A stretch of 64,000 bases of DNA from Nonomuraea thailandensis (GTDB taxonomy: Bacteria; Actinomycetota; Actinomycetes; Streptosporangiales; Streptosporangiaceae). The stretch lies in assembly GCF_024172165.1 (NCBI RefSeq), contig NZ_JAMZEB010000002.1:1757501-1821500 (forward strand), in the 5' to 3' direction. The translations under genes and the position numbers were made by a program. This document shows positions 24,162 to 32,890 of this stretch, piece by piece. Under the pieces are notes generated by a model. It had not been told where the DNA came from, made no database searches, and saw only the letters and a program-made list of their open reading frames with translations. Position 1 is the first letter of the stretch. Each line of letters opens with the position of its first letter.

Positions 24162-25052
24162 TCAGCGGTAGCCCTTGGCCAGGACCGCCTCCGTGTCACG
24201 GGTGATCCGGTCCGCGAGCTCGGGCGCGAGGGCGAGGCGCGGCGGCCGGCAGGCGCCGCCCTTGCGCCCGGCCAGGTCCATCGACAGCTTGATCGACTGC
24301 ACGAACTCGGTCTTGGAGTCCCACCGCAGCAGCGGGTGCAGGTCCCGGTAGATGGGCAGGGCCTTGGCCACGTCGCCCGCCACCGCCAGGTGGTAGAGCT
24401 CCACGGTGGCGCGGGGGATCATGTTCGGGTAGCCGGCGATCCAGCCGACCGCGCCGGCGATGCCCAGCTCCAGCAGCACGTCGTCCGACCCGATCAGCAC
24501 GTCCAGCCCGGGTGCGAGCTCGGCGATCTCGTACGCCCTGCGCACGTCCCCGGTGAACTCCTTCACCCCCACGATCAGCCCCTCCTGGTGCAGCTCGGCC
24601 AGCAGCGAGGGGGTCAGGTCCACCTTGGTGTCGATCGGGTTGTTGTAGGCCACCACCGGCAGCCCCGCCTTGGCCACCTCGCGGTAGTGGGCGACGACGG
24701 CCGCGCGGTCGGCACGGTAGGCGTTCGGCGGCAGCAGCAGCACCGACGACGCCCCCGCCTCGGCCGCCTGCTCGGCCCAGCGCCGCGACTCGGCGGCCCC
24801 GTACGCGGCCACGCCGGGCATGACGTGGAAGCCGTCGGGCGCGGCCTCGACGGCGGTGCGCACCACGCGGGCGCGCTCCTCGTCGGTCAGCGTCTGGTAC
24901 TCGCCGAGCGAGCCGTTGGGGCACACGCCGTGGCAGCCGCCCTCGGCCAGGAAGCGCACGTGCTCGGCGTAGGCGTCGTAGTCGACCGACAGGTCGTCGT
25001 GGAAGGGGAGGGCGGTCGCGACGTGCACGCCGTGCCACACAGGGGCGGTCAT
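24162..25052 (-). CDS. DapA-family aldolase/deaminase (candidate 1-pyrroline-4-hydroxy-2-carboxylate deaminase)
   Basis: 296 residues, a complete class I aldolase barrel of the dihydrodipicolinate synthase family: NGSLGEYQTL in place of the usual GTTGE loop, YNNP with the catalytic Tyr, and GVKEFTGDVR with the Schiff-base Lys (about 160). The family includes DapA, N-acetylneuraminate lyase, keto-deoxy-sugar lyases and the deaminase of hydroxyproline catabolism. The changed substrate loop argues against lysine synthesis. Its place as last gene of an operon with proline peptidases and a hydroxyproline-arabinoside hydrolase makes the hydroxyproline deaminase the best guess. The specific reaction is inference. 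Confidence 0.75.
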   Translation of the reverse strand: MTAPVWHGVHVATALPFHDDLSVDYDAYAEHVRFLAEGGCHGVCPNGSLGEYQTLTDEERARVVRTAVEAAPDGFHVMPGVAAYGAAESRRWAEQAAEAGASSVLLLPPNAYRADRAAVVAHYREVAKAGLPVVAYNNPIDTKVDLTPSLLAELHQEGLIVGVKEFTGDVRRAYEIAELAPGLDVLIGSDDVLLELGIAGAVGWIAGYPNMIPRATVELYHLAVAGDVAKALPIYRDLHPLLRWDSKTEFVQSIKLSMDLAGRKGGACRPPRLALAPELADRITRDTEAVLAKGYR

Positions 25053-26374
25053 ACGTTCTTCTCCTTGGTCCAGTTCTCCAGCCCGCTCGCGTCGAGGGGC
25101 AGCGCGGCGGACAGGTTCTCCGCGCCGTCCTCCGTCACCAGCAGGTCGTCCTCGATACGCACGCCGATGCCGCGCAGCTCCGGCGGAACCGTGCGGTCAT
25201 GGGCGTGGAAGTACAGCCCGGGCTCCACGGTCAGCACCATGCCGGGCGCCATCCGCGCCCCGTGGTACGCCTCCGGGCGCGAGCGCGCGCAGTCGTGCAC
25301 GTCCAGGCCCAGATGGTGGCCGATGCCGCAGATCAGGTAGCGGCGGTGGTGCTGGCCGGCGTCCGACAGGGCCTCGTCCACCGACACCGGCAGCAGCCCC
25401 CAGTCGTGCAGGCCACGCGCGACGACCTCCATGGCCGCGTGGTGGAAGGCGGTGAACGGGCGGCCCGGCGCGACCTGCGCGAGCCCGGCCCGGTGCGCCC
25501 GCTCCACCAGGTCGTGCACCTGCCGCTGCGCCGGGCTGAACGCGCCGGAGACGGGGAAGGTGCGGGTGACGTCGGCGGTGTAGTGGGAGCGCGTCTCCAC
25601 GCCCATGTCGAGCAGCAGCGCGTCGCCCTCGCGGACGGGCCCGTCGCAGCGCACCCAGTGCAGGGTGGGGGCGTGCGGGCCGCTGCCCACGATGGAGGCG
25701 TAGCCGGGGCCGTTGCCGTACGTCCTGGCGTACCGGTCGAACGTGCCCTGCAGCCACCGCTCGCCCCCGCCCGCCACGGCGGCGGGCACCTCGGCGAGCA
25801 CGGCGGCGAAGCCCTCGACCGTGCGGTCCACGGCCTCGCGGAGCTGCCCGACCTCCCACGCGTCCTTGATCATGCGCAGCTCGGCCAGCACCCGGCCGAC
25901 GTCGTCGCCGGGCACGCCGGGGTCGGTGAAGTCCGCCAGCGGCAGCACCTCGACGCCGAGCGCGGCCGACCACTCGGCGAGCGACGGCGACGGGCCGACC
26001 CACAGCTCGCCGTAGGCGGCGTCGGCGAAGAAGCCGGTCTCGCCGGGGCGGGCGGGCGGCGGCAGGTACAGGGTGGCCGCGCCGTCACGGACGACGGCCA
26101 CCGCGTGCTCCACCGCGCAGCCGGTCAGCCAGTAGAAGTCGCTGTCCACGCGGAAGTCGTAGGCGGTGTCGTTGCTGCGGGTGGGCGCGTGGCCGGCCCT
26201 CACCACGACGGTCCGGCCGGGCAGCGCCCCGGCGAGCCTGGCCCGGTGGGCGGCGGCGGCCTCCGCCGCGCCCGGGACCAGGTCGGGGGTGCGGGCGGGG
26301 GAGTCCCAGCCCTGGGCGATGTACTGGGTGAACGCGGGGATGTCGATCAGCTTGGGCAGCTTGCCGTCACCCAT
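25049..26374 (-). CDS. Aminopeptidase P-type metallopeptidase (M24B, Xaa-Pro aminopeptidase)
   Basis: 441 residues. An N-terminal creatinase-like domain is followed by the pita-bread catalytic domain with all metal ligands visible: LLLDMGVETRSHYTADVTRTF (two Asp), GIGHHLGLDVHD (His), LTVEPGLYF (Glu) and GVRIEDDLLVTEDG (Glu). It removes an N-terminal residue preceding proline or hydroxyproline. ATG 26374 has GGAGGA upstream and overlaps the preceding stop by 8 bases; a TTG six codons upstream is rejected. Its 3' end overlaps the DapA-family gene by 4 bases. Confidence 0.93.
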   Translation of the reverse strand: MGDGKLPKLIDIPAFTQYIAQGWDSPARTPDLVPGAAEAAAAHRARLAGALPGRTVVVRAGHAPTRSNDTAYDFRVDSDFYWLTGCAVEHAVAVVRDGAATLYLPPPARPGETGFFADAAYGELWVGPSPSLAEWSAALGVEVLPLADFTDPGVPGDDVGRVLAELRMIKDAWEVGQLREAVDRTVEGFAAVLAEVPAAVAGGGERWLQGTFDRYARTYGNGPGYASIVGSGPHAPTLHWVRCDGPVREGDALLLDMGVETRSHYTADVTRTFPVSGAFSPAQRQVHDLVERAHRAGLAQVAPGRPFTAFHHAAMEVVARGLHDWGLLPVSVDEALSDAGQHHRRYLICGIGHHLGLDVHDCARSRPEAYHGARMAPGMVLTVEPGLYFHAHDRTVPPELRGIGVRIEDDLLVTEDGAENLSAALPLDASGLENWTKEKNV

Positions 26375-27656
26375 CGGTGAGTCCTCCTCCAAGGTCGCGG
26401 ACCAGCTGTGTCAGGCGGGCGAAGACGCGTTCCTCGCCGATGCCGTCGTGCTCGTACTCGTTGGTGACCCAGGCCTGCGCGTTCCCCACCCGGGAGGCGG
26501 TGTCCAGTTGCAGGCCCGAGTCGACGTACATGTCGTCGAAGTAGACGGCGGCCGCCACCGGCACGTCGTTGGCGGCCAGCCGGTCCAGGTCGTACAGCGG
26601 CGGCCAGTCGTCCCGCTCGGCGAGCAGCTCGACGGCGCCGCGGAAGGGGCGCAGGGCGCGGATCTCCTCGAACATCCAGGGATAGATCATCTCTCCGGTG
26701 AACAGCAGCGGCCTGGCGTCCTCGGCGAAGGCGGGGTGGCAGGCGCGCTCGCGCTGCGCCGCCCACGCGGTCGCGCCGGCCCCGTGCCCGTAGATGCTCT
26801 CCTGCAGCGCGGCGAACAGCGGGTTGTCGGCGTAGGAGGAGCGGGCCAGCACCTGGTGCAGGAACGTCTCGGGCAACCCCCCGCCGTCGTCCGGCCGGGC
26901 CTCGTCCAGCAGCCAGTGCATGCGCTCGTAGCCGGGCTTCATGCCGAAGTCGATGCCCAGCGACTGCAGCCGGCGAACGGTCAGCGTGTCGCCGTCGGGC
27001 AGCAGCACGTCGCCCTCGGCCAGCCGGTCGGCCAGCCGCGCCGTCGTCTCGGCGTGGTGCGGGTAGCGGCGGTAGAACTCGGCGTTCTTGGCCGCCACCC
27101 GCGGGTACGTGCGCCGGTAGACCTCGGCGGCGTCCGGGTCGAGCGACGGCAGGCCGCCCGCCACGTAGCAGGCGCTGAGCCCCTCGGGCGCGTTCGACAG
27201 GTACGTGAGCGTCAGGAAACCCCCGTAGCTCTGCCCCAGCGTCGACCAGCGCCGCCCGCCGAAGACGGTCGTGCGCAGGTGCTCGGCGTCGGCCACGATC
27301 GAGTCGGCGCGGAAGCGCGCCAGGTAGTCGGCGCCCTCCCGCGCGCCGAGCGCGCTCATCACCCGGCCGTCGATGCGCGAGCTGCGGCCCGTGCCCCGCT
27401 GGTCGAGCAGGACCACCCGGTACGTCTCCAGCGCCCGCCCCAGCCAGCCGGACATGCCGACCGGGCGGGGCCCCTTGCCGCCGGGCCCGCCCTGAAGGTA
27501 GAGCAGGCACGGCAGGTCCTCCCCGTCGCGGGCCGGGTCCACCAGCTCGCGGGCGAACACCGTGATGGTCGCCTCCGGGCCGGACCAGTCCAGGGGCACC
27601 TGTTCGACGTGGTCGCGCACCCGCATCCCGGGAATGGTGTACGTCGCGGTGATCAA
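26367..27656 (-). CDS. Alpha/beta-hydrolase peptidase, S33 family (proline iminopeptidase-like)
   Basis: 429 residues. The oxyanion segment LQGGPGGKG, the nucleophile elbow TLGQSYGGF (Ser about 156) and a late His (NEYEHDG) mark an S33 peptidase, which releases N-terminal proline, or often hydroxyproline, from short peptides. No signal peptide, so it acts in the cytoplasm on imported peptides. The start is TTG at 27656 with AGGAGG eight bases upstream, and it overlaps the previous stop (TTGA). Confidence 0.88.
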   Translation of the reverse strand: MITATYTIPGMRVRDHVEQVPLDWSGPEATITVFARELVDPARDGEDLPCLLYLQGGPGGKGPRPVGMSGWLGRALETYRVVLLDQRGTGRSSRIDGRVMSALGAREGADYLARFRADSIVADAEHLRTTVFGGRRWSTLGQSYGGFLTLTYLSNAPEGLSACYVAGGLPSLDPDAAEVYRRTYPRVAAKNAEFYRRYPHHAETTARLADRLAEGDVLLPDGDTLTVRRLQSLGIDFGMKPGYERMHWLLDEARPDDGGGLPETFLHQVLARSSYADNPLFAALQESIYGHGAGATAWAAQRERACHPAFAEDARPLLFTGEMIYPWMFEEIRALRPFRGAVELLAERDDWPPLYDLDRLAANDVPVAAAVYFDDMYVDSGLQLDTASRVGNAQAWVTNEYEHDGIGEERVFARLTQLVRDLGGGLTDG

Positions 27657-28465
27657 GACCTCTCCCTCCTGCGGCGGTCCCACTCCGGATCGATCCGGGG
27701 GATGGCCGCCAGCAGCGTGCGCGTGTACTCGTCCTGCGGATCGCGGAAGACCTGCTCGGCGGGCCCGAGCTCGACGATCCGCCCCTTGCTCATGACCGCC
27801 ACCCGGTGCGCGATCTGCCGCACCACGGCCAGGTCGTGGGCGATGAACACGTAGCTGAAGCCGCTCTCGCGCTGCAGCCGCCGCAGCAGCTCGATCACCT
27901 GGGCCTGCACCGACACGTCCAGCGCCGACACGGCCTCGTCGCAGATCACCAGCTTGGGGTTGACGGCCAGCGCGCGGGCGATGCCGATGCGCTGCGCCTG
28001 CCCGCCGGAGAACTGCGCCGGGTAGCGCAGCGAGTGGTCGGGGTTGAGCCCGACCCGCTCCATCAGCTCCTTGGCGTGCTCGCGGCGGCTGCCCCTGGGC
28101 GCGATGCCCTGGTAGACCAGCGGCGCCATGAGGATGCGCTCCACGGTGTGGCGGGGGTTGAGCGAGGAGAACGGGTCCTGGAAGACGACCTGCACGTTCG
28201 CGCGGAAGCGGGCCAGCGCCGCGCCCGTGGCGTGCGTGACGTCCTCGCCCTCGAACTCCAGGGTGCCCCCGCTCGGGTCCATCAGCTTGGCGATCATACG
28301 GGCGGTGGTGGACTTGCCGCTGCCGGACTCGCCGACGACGGCCAGCGTCTCGCCCAGGCTCACCTCGAAGCCGACCTGGTCCACCGCGGTGAACTCGGCC
28401 CTGGCGCCCAGCGGGCCGCGCGAGACGAACCGCTTGGTCAGGCCCTCGGCGCGCAGCAACGTCAT
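27653..28465 (-). CDS. Oligopeptide ABC transporter ATP-binding protein (DppF/OppF type)
   Basis: 270 residues. Walker A VGESGSGKST, signature FSGGQAQRIGIARAL and Walker B LVICDEAVSALD are intact, and the family C-terminal extension (DEYTRTLLAAIPRIDPEW) is present. It pairs with the DppD-type ATPase upstream to drive peptide import. Overlaps both neighbours by 4 bases. Confidence 0.94.
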   Translation of the reverse strand: MTLLRAEGLTKRFVSRGPLGARAEFTAVDQVGFEVSLGETLAVVGESGSGKSTTARMIAKLMDPSGGTLEFEGEDVTHATGAALARFRANVQVVFQDPFSSLNPRHTVERILMAPLVYQGIAPRGSRREHAKELMERVGLNPDHSLRYPAQFSGGQAQRIGIARALAVNPKLVICDEAVSALDVSVQAQVIELLRRLQRESGFSYVFIAHDLAVVRQIAHRVAVMSKGRIVELGPAEQVFRDPQDEYTRTLLAAIPRIDPEWDRRRRERS

Positions 28466-29262
28466 AGGACCACCTCATCGTCGATGCGCGGGATGCTCTC
28501 CAGCAACATCCGGGTGTACTCGTGCTCCGGCTCGGCGAAGACCTGCTCGGCGGTGCCGTACTCGACCTGCTCGCCGCGCCGCATCACCAGGACGCGGGTC
28601 GCGATCGAGCTGATCACGGCCAGGTCGTGGGTGATGAACACCATGCCGGTGCCGCTCTCCCGTTGCAGGGAGGCCAGCAGGCGCAGGATCTGCGCCTGCA
28701 CGGTCACGTCCAGCGCCGTGGTCGGCTCGTCGGCGATCAGCAGCGCCGGCTCGCACACCAGCGCCATCGCGATCATGACGCGCTGCCGCTGGCCGCCGGA
28801 GAACTGGTGCGGGTAGTAGTTCACGCGGCGCTCCGGCTCGGGCAGGCCGACGTGCCCGAGCACCTCGACGGCGACCTGGCGCGCGGCCCTGCGGGAGCCG
28901 CCGCGGTGCGCCCGGTACATCTCCTCGATCTGCAGGCCCACCGTGTAGTACGGGTTCAGCGACGACAGCGGGTCCTGGAAGACCATCGACATCCGGTCGC
29001 CGCGCAGCCTCCGCAGCTCCCGGTCGGAGCGGCCGAGCAGCTCGGCGCCGTCCAGCCGGATGCTGCCGCTGGTCCGCGCGCCCTTGGGCAGCAGGCCCAT
29101 GACCGCCAGGCTGGTCATCGACTTGCCGGAGCCCGACTCGCCGACGATGCCGACCGTCTCGTCCCTGCCGACCGTGAACGACACGCCCTTGACCACGTCC
29201 ACGGGGCCGCGGGTGGTCGGGAAGGTGACGGTGAGGTCCTCCACGACAAGCAACTCGCTCAT
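28462..29262 (-). CDS. Oligopeptide ABC transporter ATP-binding protein (DppD/OppD type)
   Basis: 266 residues. Walker A VGESGSGKSMT, signature FSGGQRQRVMIAMAL, Walker B LLIADEPTTALD and switch His in VFITHDL are present, with the C-terminal EHEYTRMLLESIPRID extension. The ATG at 29262 overlaps the stop of the permease gene. Second ATPase of the importer. Confidence 0.94.
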   Translation of the reverse strand: MSELLVVEDLTVTFPTTRGPVDVVKGVSFTVGRDETVGIVGESGSGKSMTSLAVMGLLPKGARTSGSIRLDGAELLGRSDRELRRLRGDRMSMVFQDPLSSLNPYYTVGLQIEEMYRAHRGGSRRAARQVAVEVLGHVGLPEPERRVNYYPHQFSGGQRQRVMIAMALVCEPALLIADEPTTALDVTVQAQILRLLASLQRESGTGMVFITHDLAVISSIATRVLVMRRGEQVEYGTAEQVFAEPEHEYTRMLLESIPRIDDEVVL

Positions 29263-30257
29263 GGCGACGTGATCCTCACTCTCGGGTCCAGTCTGGTGTA
29301 GACGAGGTCCACCACCACGTTGCCGATCACCACGAAGAACGCCGCCAGCAACGTGACCGCCATGATGACCGGCTGGTCGTTCTTGGCGATCGAGTCGGCG
29401 GCCATCTTGCCGACGCCGTTCAGCCCGAACACGGTCTCGGTGATCAGCGCGCCGCCGAGCAGCGCGGCGAAGTCCATGCCGAAGATCGTCGCGATCGGCG
29501 TCAGGGCCGGGCGCAGCGCGTGCCTGCGCATGGTCAGCGCCGGGCTGAGGCCCTTCGACCTGGCCGTGCGCATGAAGTTCTCCGCCAGGGTGTCGATCAC
29601 GTTGGCGCGGGTGAGCCGGGCGTACAGGCACGCGTAGCCGGTGGCGAGCACGATCCACGGCATCAGGTACGACTGGAACCACAGCACCGGGTCGTCGGAG
29701 AACGCCACGGCCTGCGGGAACGGCAGCACCTGGAGCTGCACGACGAGCACGTACTGCAGGGCCAGCGCCAGCACGTAGTTGGGGATGCTGGAGCCGCCGA
29801 GGGCCAGCCCCATCGCGGTGCGGTCCCACCAGGTGCCCTCCTTGACGGCGCTGAGCAGCCCCGCGGCGATCCCGACGAGCAGCCACAGCACGGCAGCGCC
29901 GATCGCGACCGTCGCGCTGACCGGCAGCCGCTCCACCACCATGTCCATCACGGACTGGTTGGTCTGGAAGCTGTAGCCCAGGCACGGCGCCGCGCAGTGC
30001 ACGAGGTTCGCGCCCTCGCCGTAGTCGCGCCCGGCGAAGATGCCGCCGAGGAAGCCGAAGAACTGCGTCAGGAACGGCTGGTTGAGCCCCAGCATGTCGC
30101 GGATCTGGTCGATGCGCTCCGGCGTGCACGTCTTCCCGCAGATCATCACCGCAGGGTCCGGCTGCAGGGTGAAGAACAGCACGAACGTGAACAGGCACAC
30201 CAGGAAGAGGATCACCACGACGCCGGCCAGGCGTCCGATCACGTAGCGCGCCATCAT
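29259..30257 (-). CDS. Oligopeptide ABC transporter permease (DppB/OppB type) with a Cys-rich external loop
   Basis: 332 residues, six predicted membrane helices, permease loop MRTARSKGLSPALTMRRHALRPALTP near residue 225. After helix 1 the external loop carries CGKTC and later HCAAPC, four Cys that could form two disulfides; this is unusual for the family. ATG 30257 is chosen because it overlaps the preceding stop (ATGA); a second ATG follows directly. Confidence 0.93.
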   Translation of the reverse strand: MMARYVIGRLAGVVVILFLVCLFTFVLFFTLQPDPAVMICGKTCTPERIDQIRDMLGLNQPFLTQFFGFLGGIFAGRDYGEGANLVHCAAPCLGYSFQTNQSVMDMVVERLPVSATVAIGAAVLWLLVGIAAGLLSAVKEGTWWDRTAMGLALGGSSIPNYVLALALQYVLVVQLQVLPFPQAVAFSDDPVLWFQSYLMPWIVLATGYACLYARLTRANVIDTLAENFMRTARSKGLSPALTMRRHALRPALTPIATIFGMDFAALLGGALITETVFGLNGVGKMAADSIAKNDQPVIMAVTLLAAFFVVIGNVVVDLVYTRLDPRVRITSP

Positions 30258-31189
30258 GAGGCGTCCCCCGCGTCGAAGGCGGCCCGGATCCTGTCGCCCA
30301 GCACCGTCAGCGACAGCACCGTGAGGAACAGGAACGCGCCGGGGATGACGAAGTACATCGGGTCGACGGCGTACCATCCGACCGAGCTGGAGATCATCTG
30401 GCCCCACGACGGGGTGGGCGGCGTGACGCCGACGCCCAGGAACGACAGCCCCGCCTCGGTCCCGACGTAGCCGGGCACGGCCAGGGTGGTCATCACGATC
30501 AGGGAGCTGCGCAGGTTCGGCAGGATCTCCTTGAACACGAGCTGGCCCGTCGAGGCGCCCGAGGCCCGCGCGGCCTCCACGAACTCCCGGTTCACCAGCG
30601 TGAGCGTCTGCCCGCGCACCACCCGGGCCAGGTACGGCCAGCCGAACACGCTGATCACCACGACCAGCAGCACCGGCCGGTTGCCCTGCGGCAGCGCGGA
30701 CAGGATCGCGATCATGAAGATGAGCGCGGGGAACGCCATCAGGAAGTCCATGACCCGGCAGATCACCTGGTCCACCCAGCCCTGGTAGAACCCGGCCAGC
30801 ATGCCCAGCACCACCCCGAGCAGCGTGGTGAGTGCCGTGGCGGACAGCGCGATGATCAGGGAGACCCGGGCGCCGTACGCGATGCGGGCCAGGATGTCGC
30901 GGCCGTTCTGCGGCTCGACGCCCAGCAGGTGGTCGGCGCTGATCCCGCCGAGCGAACCGTAGGGCACCCCGCCCAGGTCGGTGTTGACCGCGGCCGTGTC
31001 GAAGTCGTTGGGGCCGTGCCCGGTGAGCGCGCTGATCAGCGGTGCGCCGATCGCCATCAGCACGATCAGCGCGAGGTAGGCGCCGCTGACCACGGCGCCC
31101 CGATCACGCAGCAGCACGCGGAGAACGCGCCGGCCCGAGGTGGCGGGCGCGCCGCCCGCCACCTGCTCTGGATGCGCTGCGACCGTCAT
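30254..31189 (-). CDS. Oligopeptide ABC transporter permease (DppC/OppC type)
   Basis: 311 residues with the N-terminal OppC anchor helix (about 30-55) and five further helices. The EAA-type loop reads FVEAARASGASTGQLVFKEILPNLRS. It forms the membrane channel with the DppB-type protein. Its start directly abuts the stop of the binding-protein gene. Confidence 0.93.
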   Translation of the reverse strand: MTVAAHPEQVAGGAPATSGRRVLRVLLRDRGAVVSGAYLALIVLMAIGAPLISALTGHGPNDFDTAAVNTDLGGVPYGSLGGISADHLLGVEPQNGRDILARIAYGARVSLIIALSATALTTLLGVVLGMLAGFYQGWVDQVICRVMDFLMAFPALIFMIAILSALPQGNRPVLLVVVISVFGWPYLARVVRGQTLTLVNREFVEAARASGASTGQLVFKEILPNLRSSLIVMTTLAVPGYVGTEAGLSFLGVGVTPPTPSWGQMISSSVGWYAVDPMYFVIPGAFLFLTVLSLTVLGDRIRAAFDAGDAS

Positions 31190-32890
31190 CTACTTCGTCG
31201 GCTTCGCCAGCCCGACGGAGACCAGGTCGACGCCGCCGGAGTAGGAGTCGGACTGGTAGGCGCCCGCGATGTTCGCGCCGTTGACCAGGATCAGCTTCTC
31301 GTAGGCCAGCGGCACGACCGGCGCCAGCTCCATGATCTGCTTGTCCAGCTCGCCGTAGGCCGCGTTGGCCTGCTCGACGTCGGTCATCGCGGCGATCTCG
31401 TCGATCTTGGCGTTGACGTCCTCGTCGTTGAGCTGGGCGAGGTTGGAGTTGCCCTTGGCGGTGATGTTGCGGCCGTCGAACAGCGGCGGCAGGAACGTCG
31501 CGCCGGAGGCCCAGTCGGGGCACCAGCCGGTGACGGCCATGTCGTTCTGCTTGGCCGGGGTGCCGATGACCTCGTAGTACGTCGAGGCGTCGATGTTGTT
31601 GATCTTGACCTCGATGCCGACCTGCTTGAGCGCCTCCTGGACGGCGACCGAGACCGCCGCCATCTTCGGCTGCGCCCTGGTGTCCAGCGTCAGCGAGAAC
31701 CCGCCCGACAGGCCCGCCTCGGCCAGCAGCTTCCTGGCCTGCTCGACGTTGTGCGGGTACGGGTCGTAGTCCACCCGGCCGGCGACCGTGGGCGGCTGGA
31801 TCGAGGTGCCCTTCTGCGCCAGCAGCGACCCGCCCATCGCCGCCACGATGGTGTCCTTGTCGATCGCGTGGTTGATCGCCTGGCGCACGCGCACGTCGTT
31901 CAGGGGCTTCTTGGTGGTGTTCAGGCCCATGTAGGTCGTGCAGCCGTTGAGCCCGGACAGCGTGCGCGCCTTGATCTGCGGCGTCTGCACCCGGGCCACG
32001 GTCGCCGCCTGGATGCTCTGGCCGAGCGCGTCGGCGTCGGTGCCCTGCCCGGCCAGCATGCGCTCGTCGATCGTGGCCGCGGCCAGGCCGAACGTCCACT
32101 CGAACGCGTCCGGCTTGGCCGTGCGCACCTGGTCGGTCTCCTGCTTCCACTGCGGGTTGCGCTCCAGCTTCAGCGACGCGTTGCGCTGGTAGGAGGCCAC
32201 CTTGTACGGCCCGCTCGCGATCGGCTTGCTGTCGAACGCCGCGCCCGCCCCGGTGCCCTTGGGGAACGGGGTGAAGTTCGCCAGCGCCAGCGCGCTCGGG
32301 AAGTCGGCGAACGGCTTCTTGAGGTGGATGACGACCGTCTTGTCGTCCGGCGTCTCGATCGTGTCCAGGTCGCCCGACAGGTACGGGCCCTTGTAGTCCT
32401 TGGGCGCGTCGAGCAGCAGCTTGCCGTACGGCGAGCCGATGCCCGCCTCCGGGTCGAAGGCCCGCGAGAAGCCGAACTTGACCGCCTCGCTGGTGATCGG
32501 CGTGCCGTCCTCGAAGAAGAGGTTGTCCTTCAGCGTGAACGTCCACGTCTTGGCGTCGTTGGACGGCGTGCCCGTGTCGGTCGCGAGGTCGGGCACGATC
32601 TTCGTGCCCTCGGCGCCCGGCCCGGCGCCGAACGTCGTCAGCCCCCGGTAGATGAGCCGGTAGAAGTTGTTCACGCCGCCGTCGAAGCCGCGCACCGGGT
32701 CCAGGTGGGAGAAGTCCGCGTTGGCCAGGATGCGCACCGTGCCGCCCGTCGCGGGGGCCGCCGACGAGCCGGACGCGCCGGTGCCGGTGCCGGTGCCTGG
32801 GCCCTGGGCCGCGCCGCCACCACCGCCGCACGCCGACAGTGCCAGCACGGCGGTCATCGTGACGCTCGTGAGCGCCGCCGATCTCCTCAT
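31190..32890 (-). CDS. Oligopeptide-binding lipoprotein (SBP family 5)
   Basis: 566 residues. Signal peptide with lipobox ALSACG (Cys about 21), Gly/Ser linker, then a full-length family 5 binding protein: FSHLDPVRGFDGGVNNFYRLIYRGLTTF, TWTFTLKDNLFFEDGTPITSEAVKFGFSRAFDP and QAINHAIDKDTI. It would capture peptides outside the cell for the DppBCDF transporter. It overlaps the GH127 gene by 4 bases, so transport and arabinoside hydrolysis are co-expressed. Confidence 0.94.
   Translation of the reverse strand: MRRSAALTSVTMTAVLALSACGGGGGAAQGPGTGTGTGASGSSAAPATGGTVRILANADFSHLDPVRGFDGGVNNFYRLIYRGLTTFGAGPGAEGTKIVPDLATDTGTPSNDAKTWTFTLKDNLFFEDGTPITSEAVKFGFSRAFDPEAGIGSPYGKLLLDAPKDYKGPYLSGDLDTIETPDDKTVVIHLKKPFADFPSALALANFTPFPKGTGAGAAFDSKPIASGPYKVASYQRNASLKLERNPQWKQETDQVRTAKPDAFEWTFGLAAATIDERMLAGQGTDADALGQSIQAATVARVQTPQIKARTLSGLNGCTTYMGLNTTKKPLNDVRVRQAINHAIDKDTIVAAMGGSLLAQKGTSIQPPTVAGRVDYDPYPHNVEQARKLLAEAGLSGGFSLTLDTRAQPKMAAVSVAVQEALKQVGIEVKINNIDASTYYEVIGTPAKQNDMAVTGWCPDWASGATFLPPLFDGRNITAKGNSNLAQLNDEDVNAKIDEIAAMTDVEQANAAYGELDKQIMELAPVVPLAYEKLILVNGANIAGAYQSDSYSGGVDLVSVGLAKPTK

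Noticed and set aside
24162..25052. Housekeeping dihydrodipicolinate synthase (dapA) of lysine synthesis
   Set aside because: The GTTGE substrate loop is replaced by GSLGE, and the gene is last in a peptide-catabolic operon with no lysine genes nearby.
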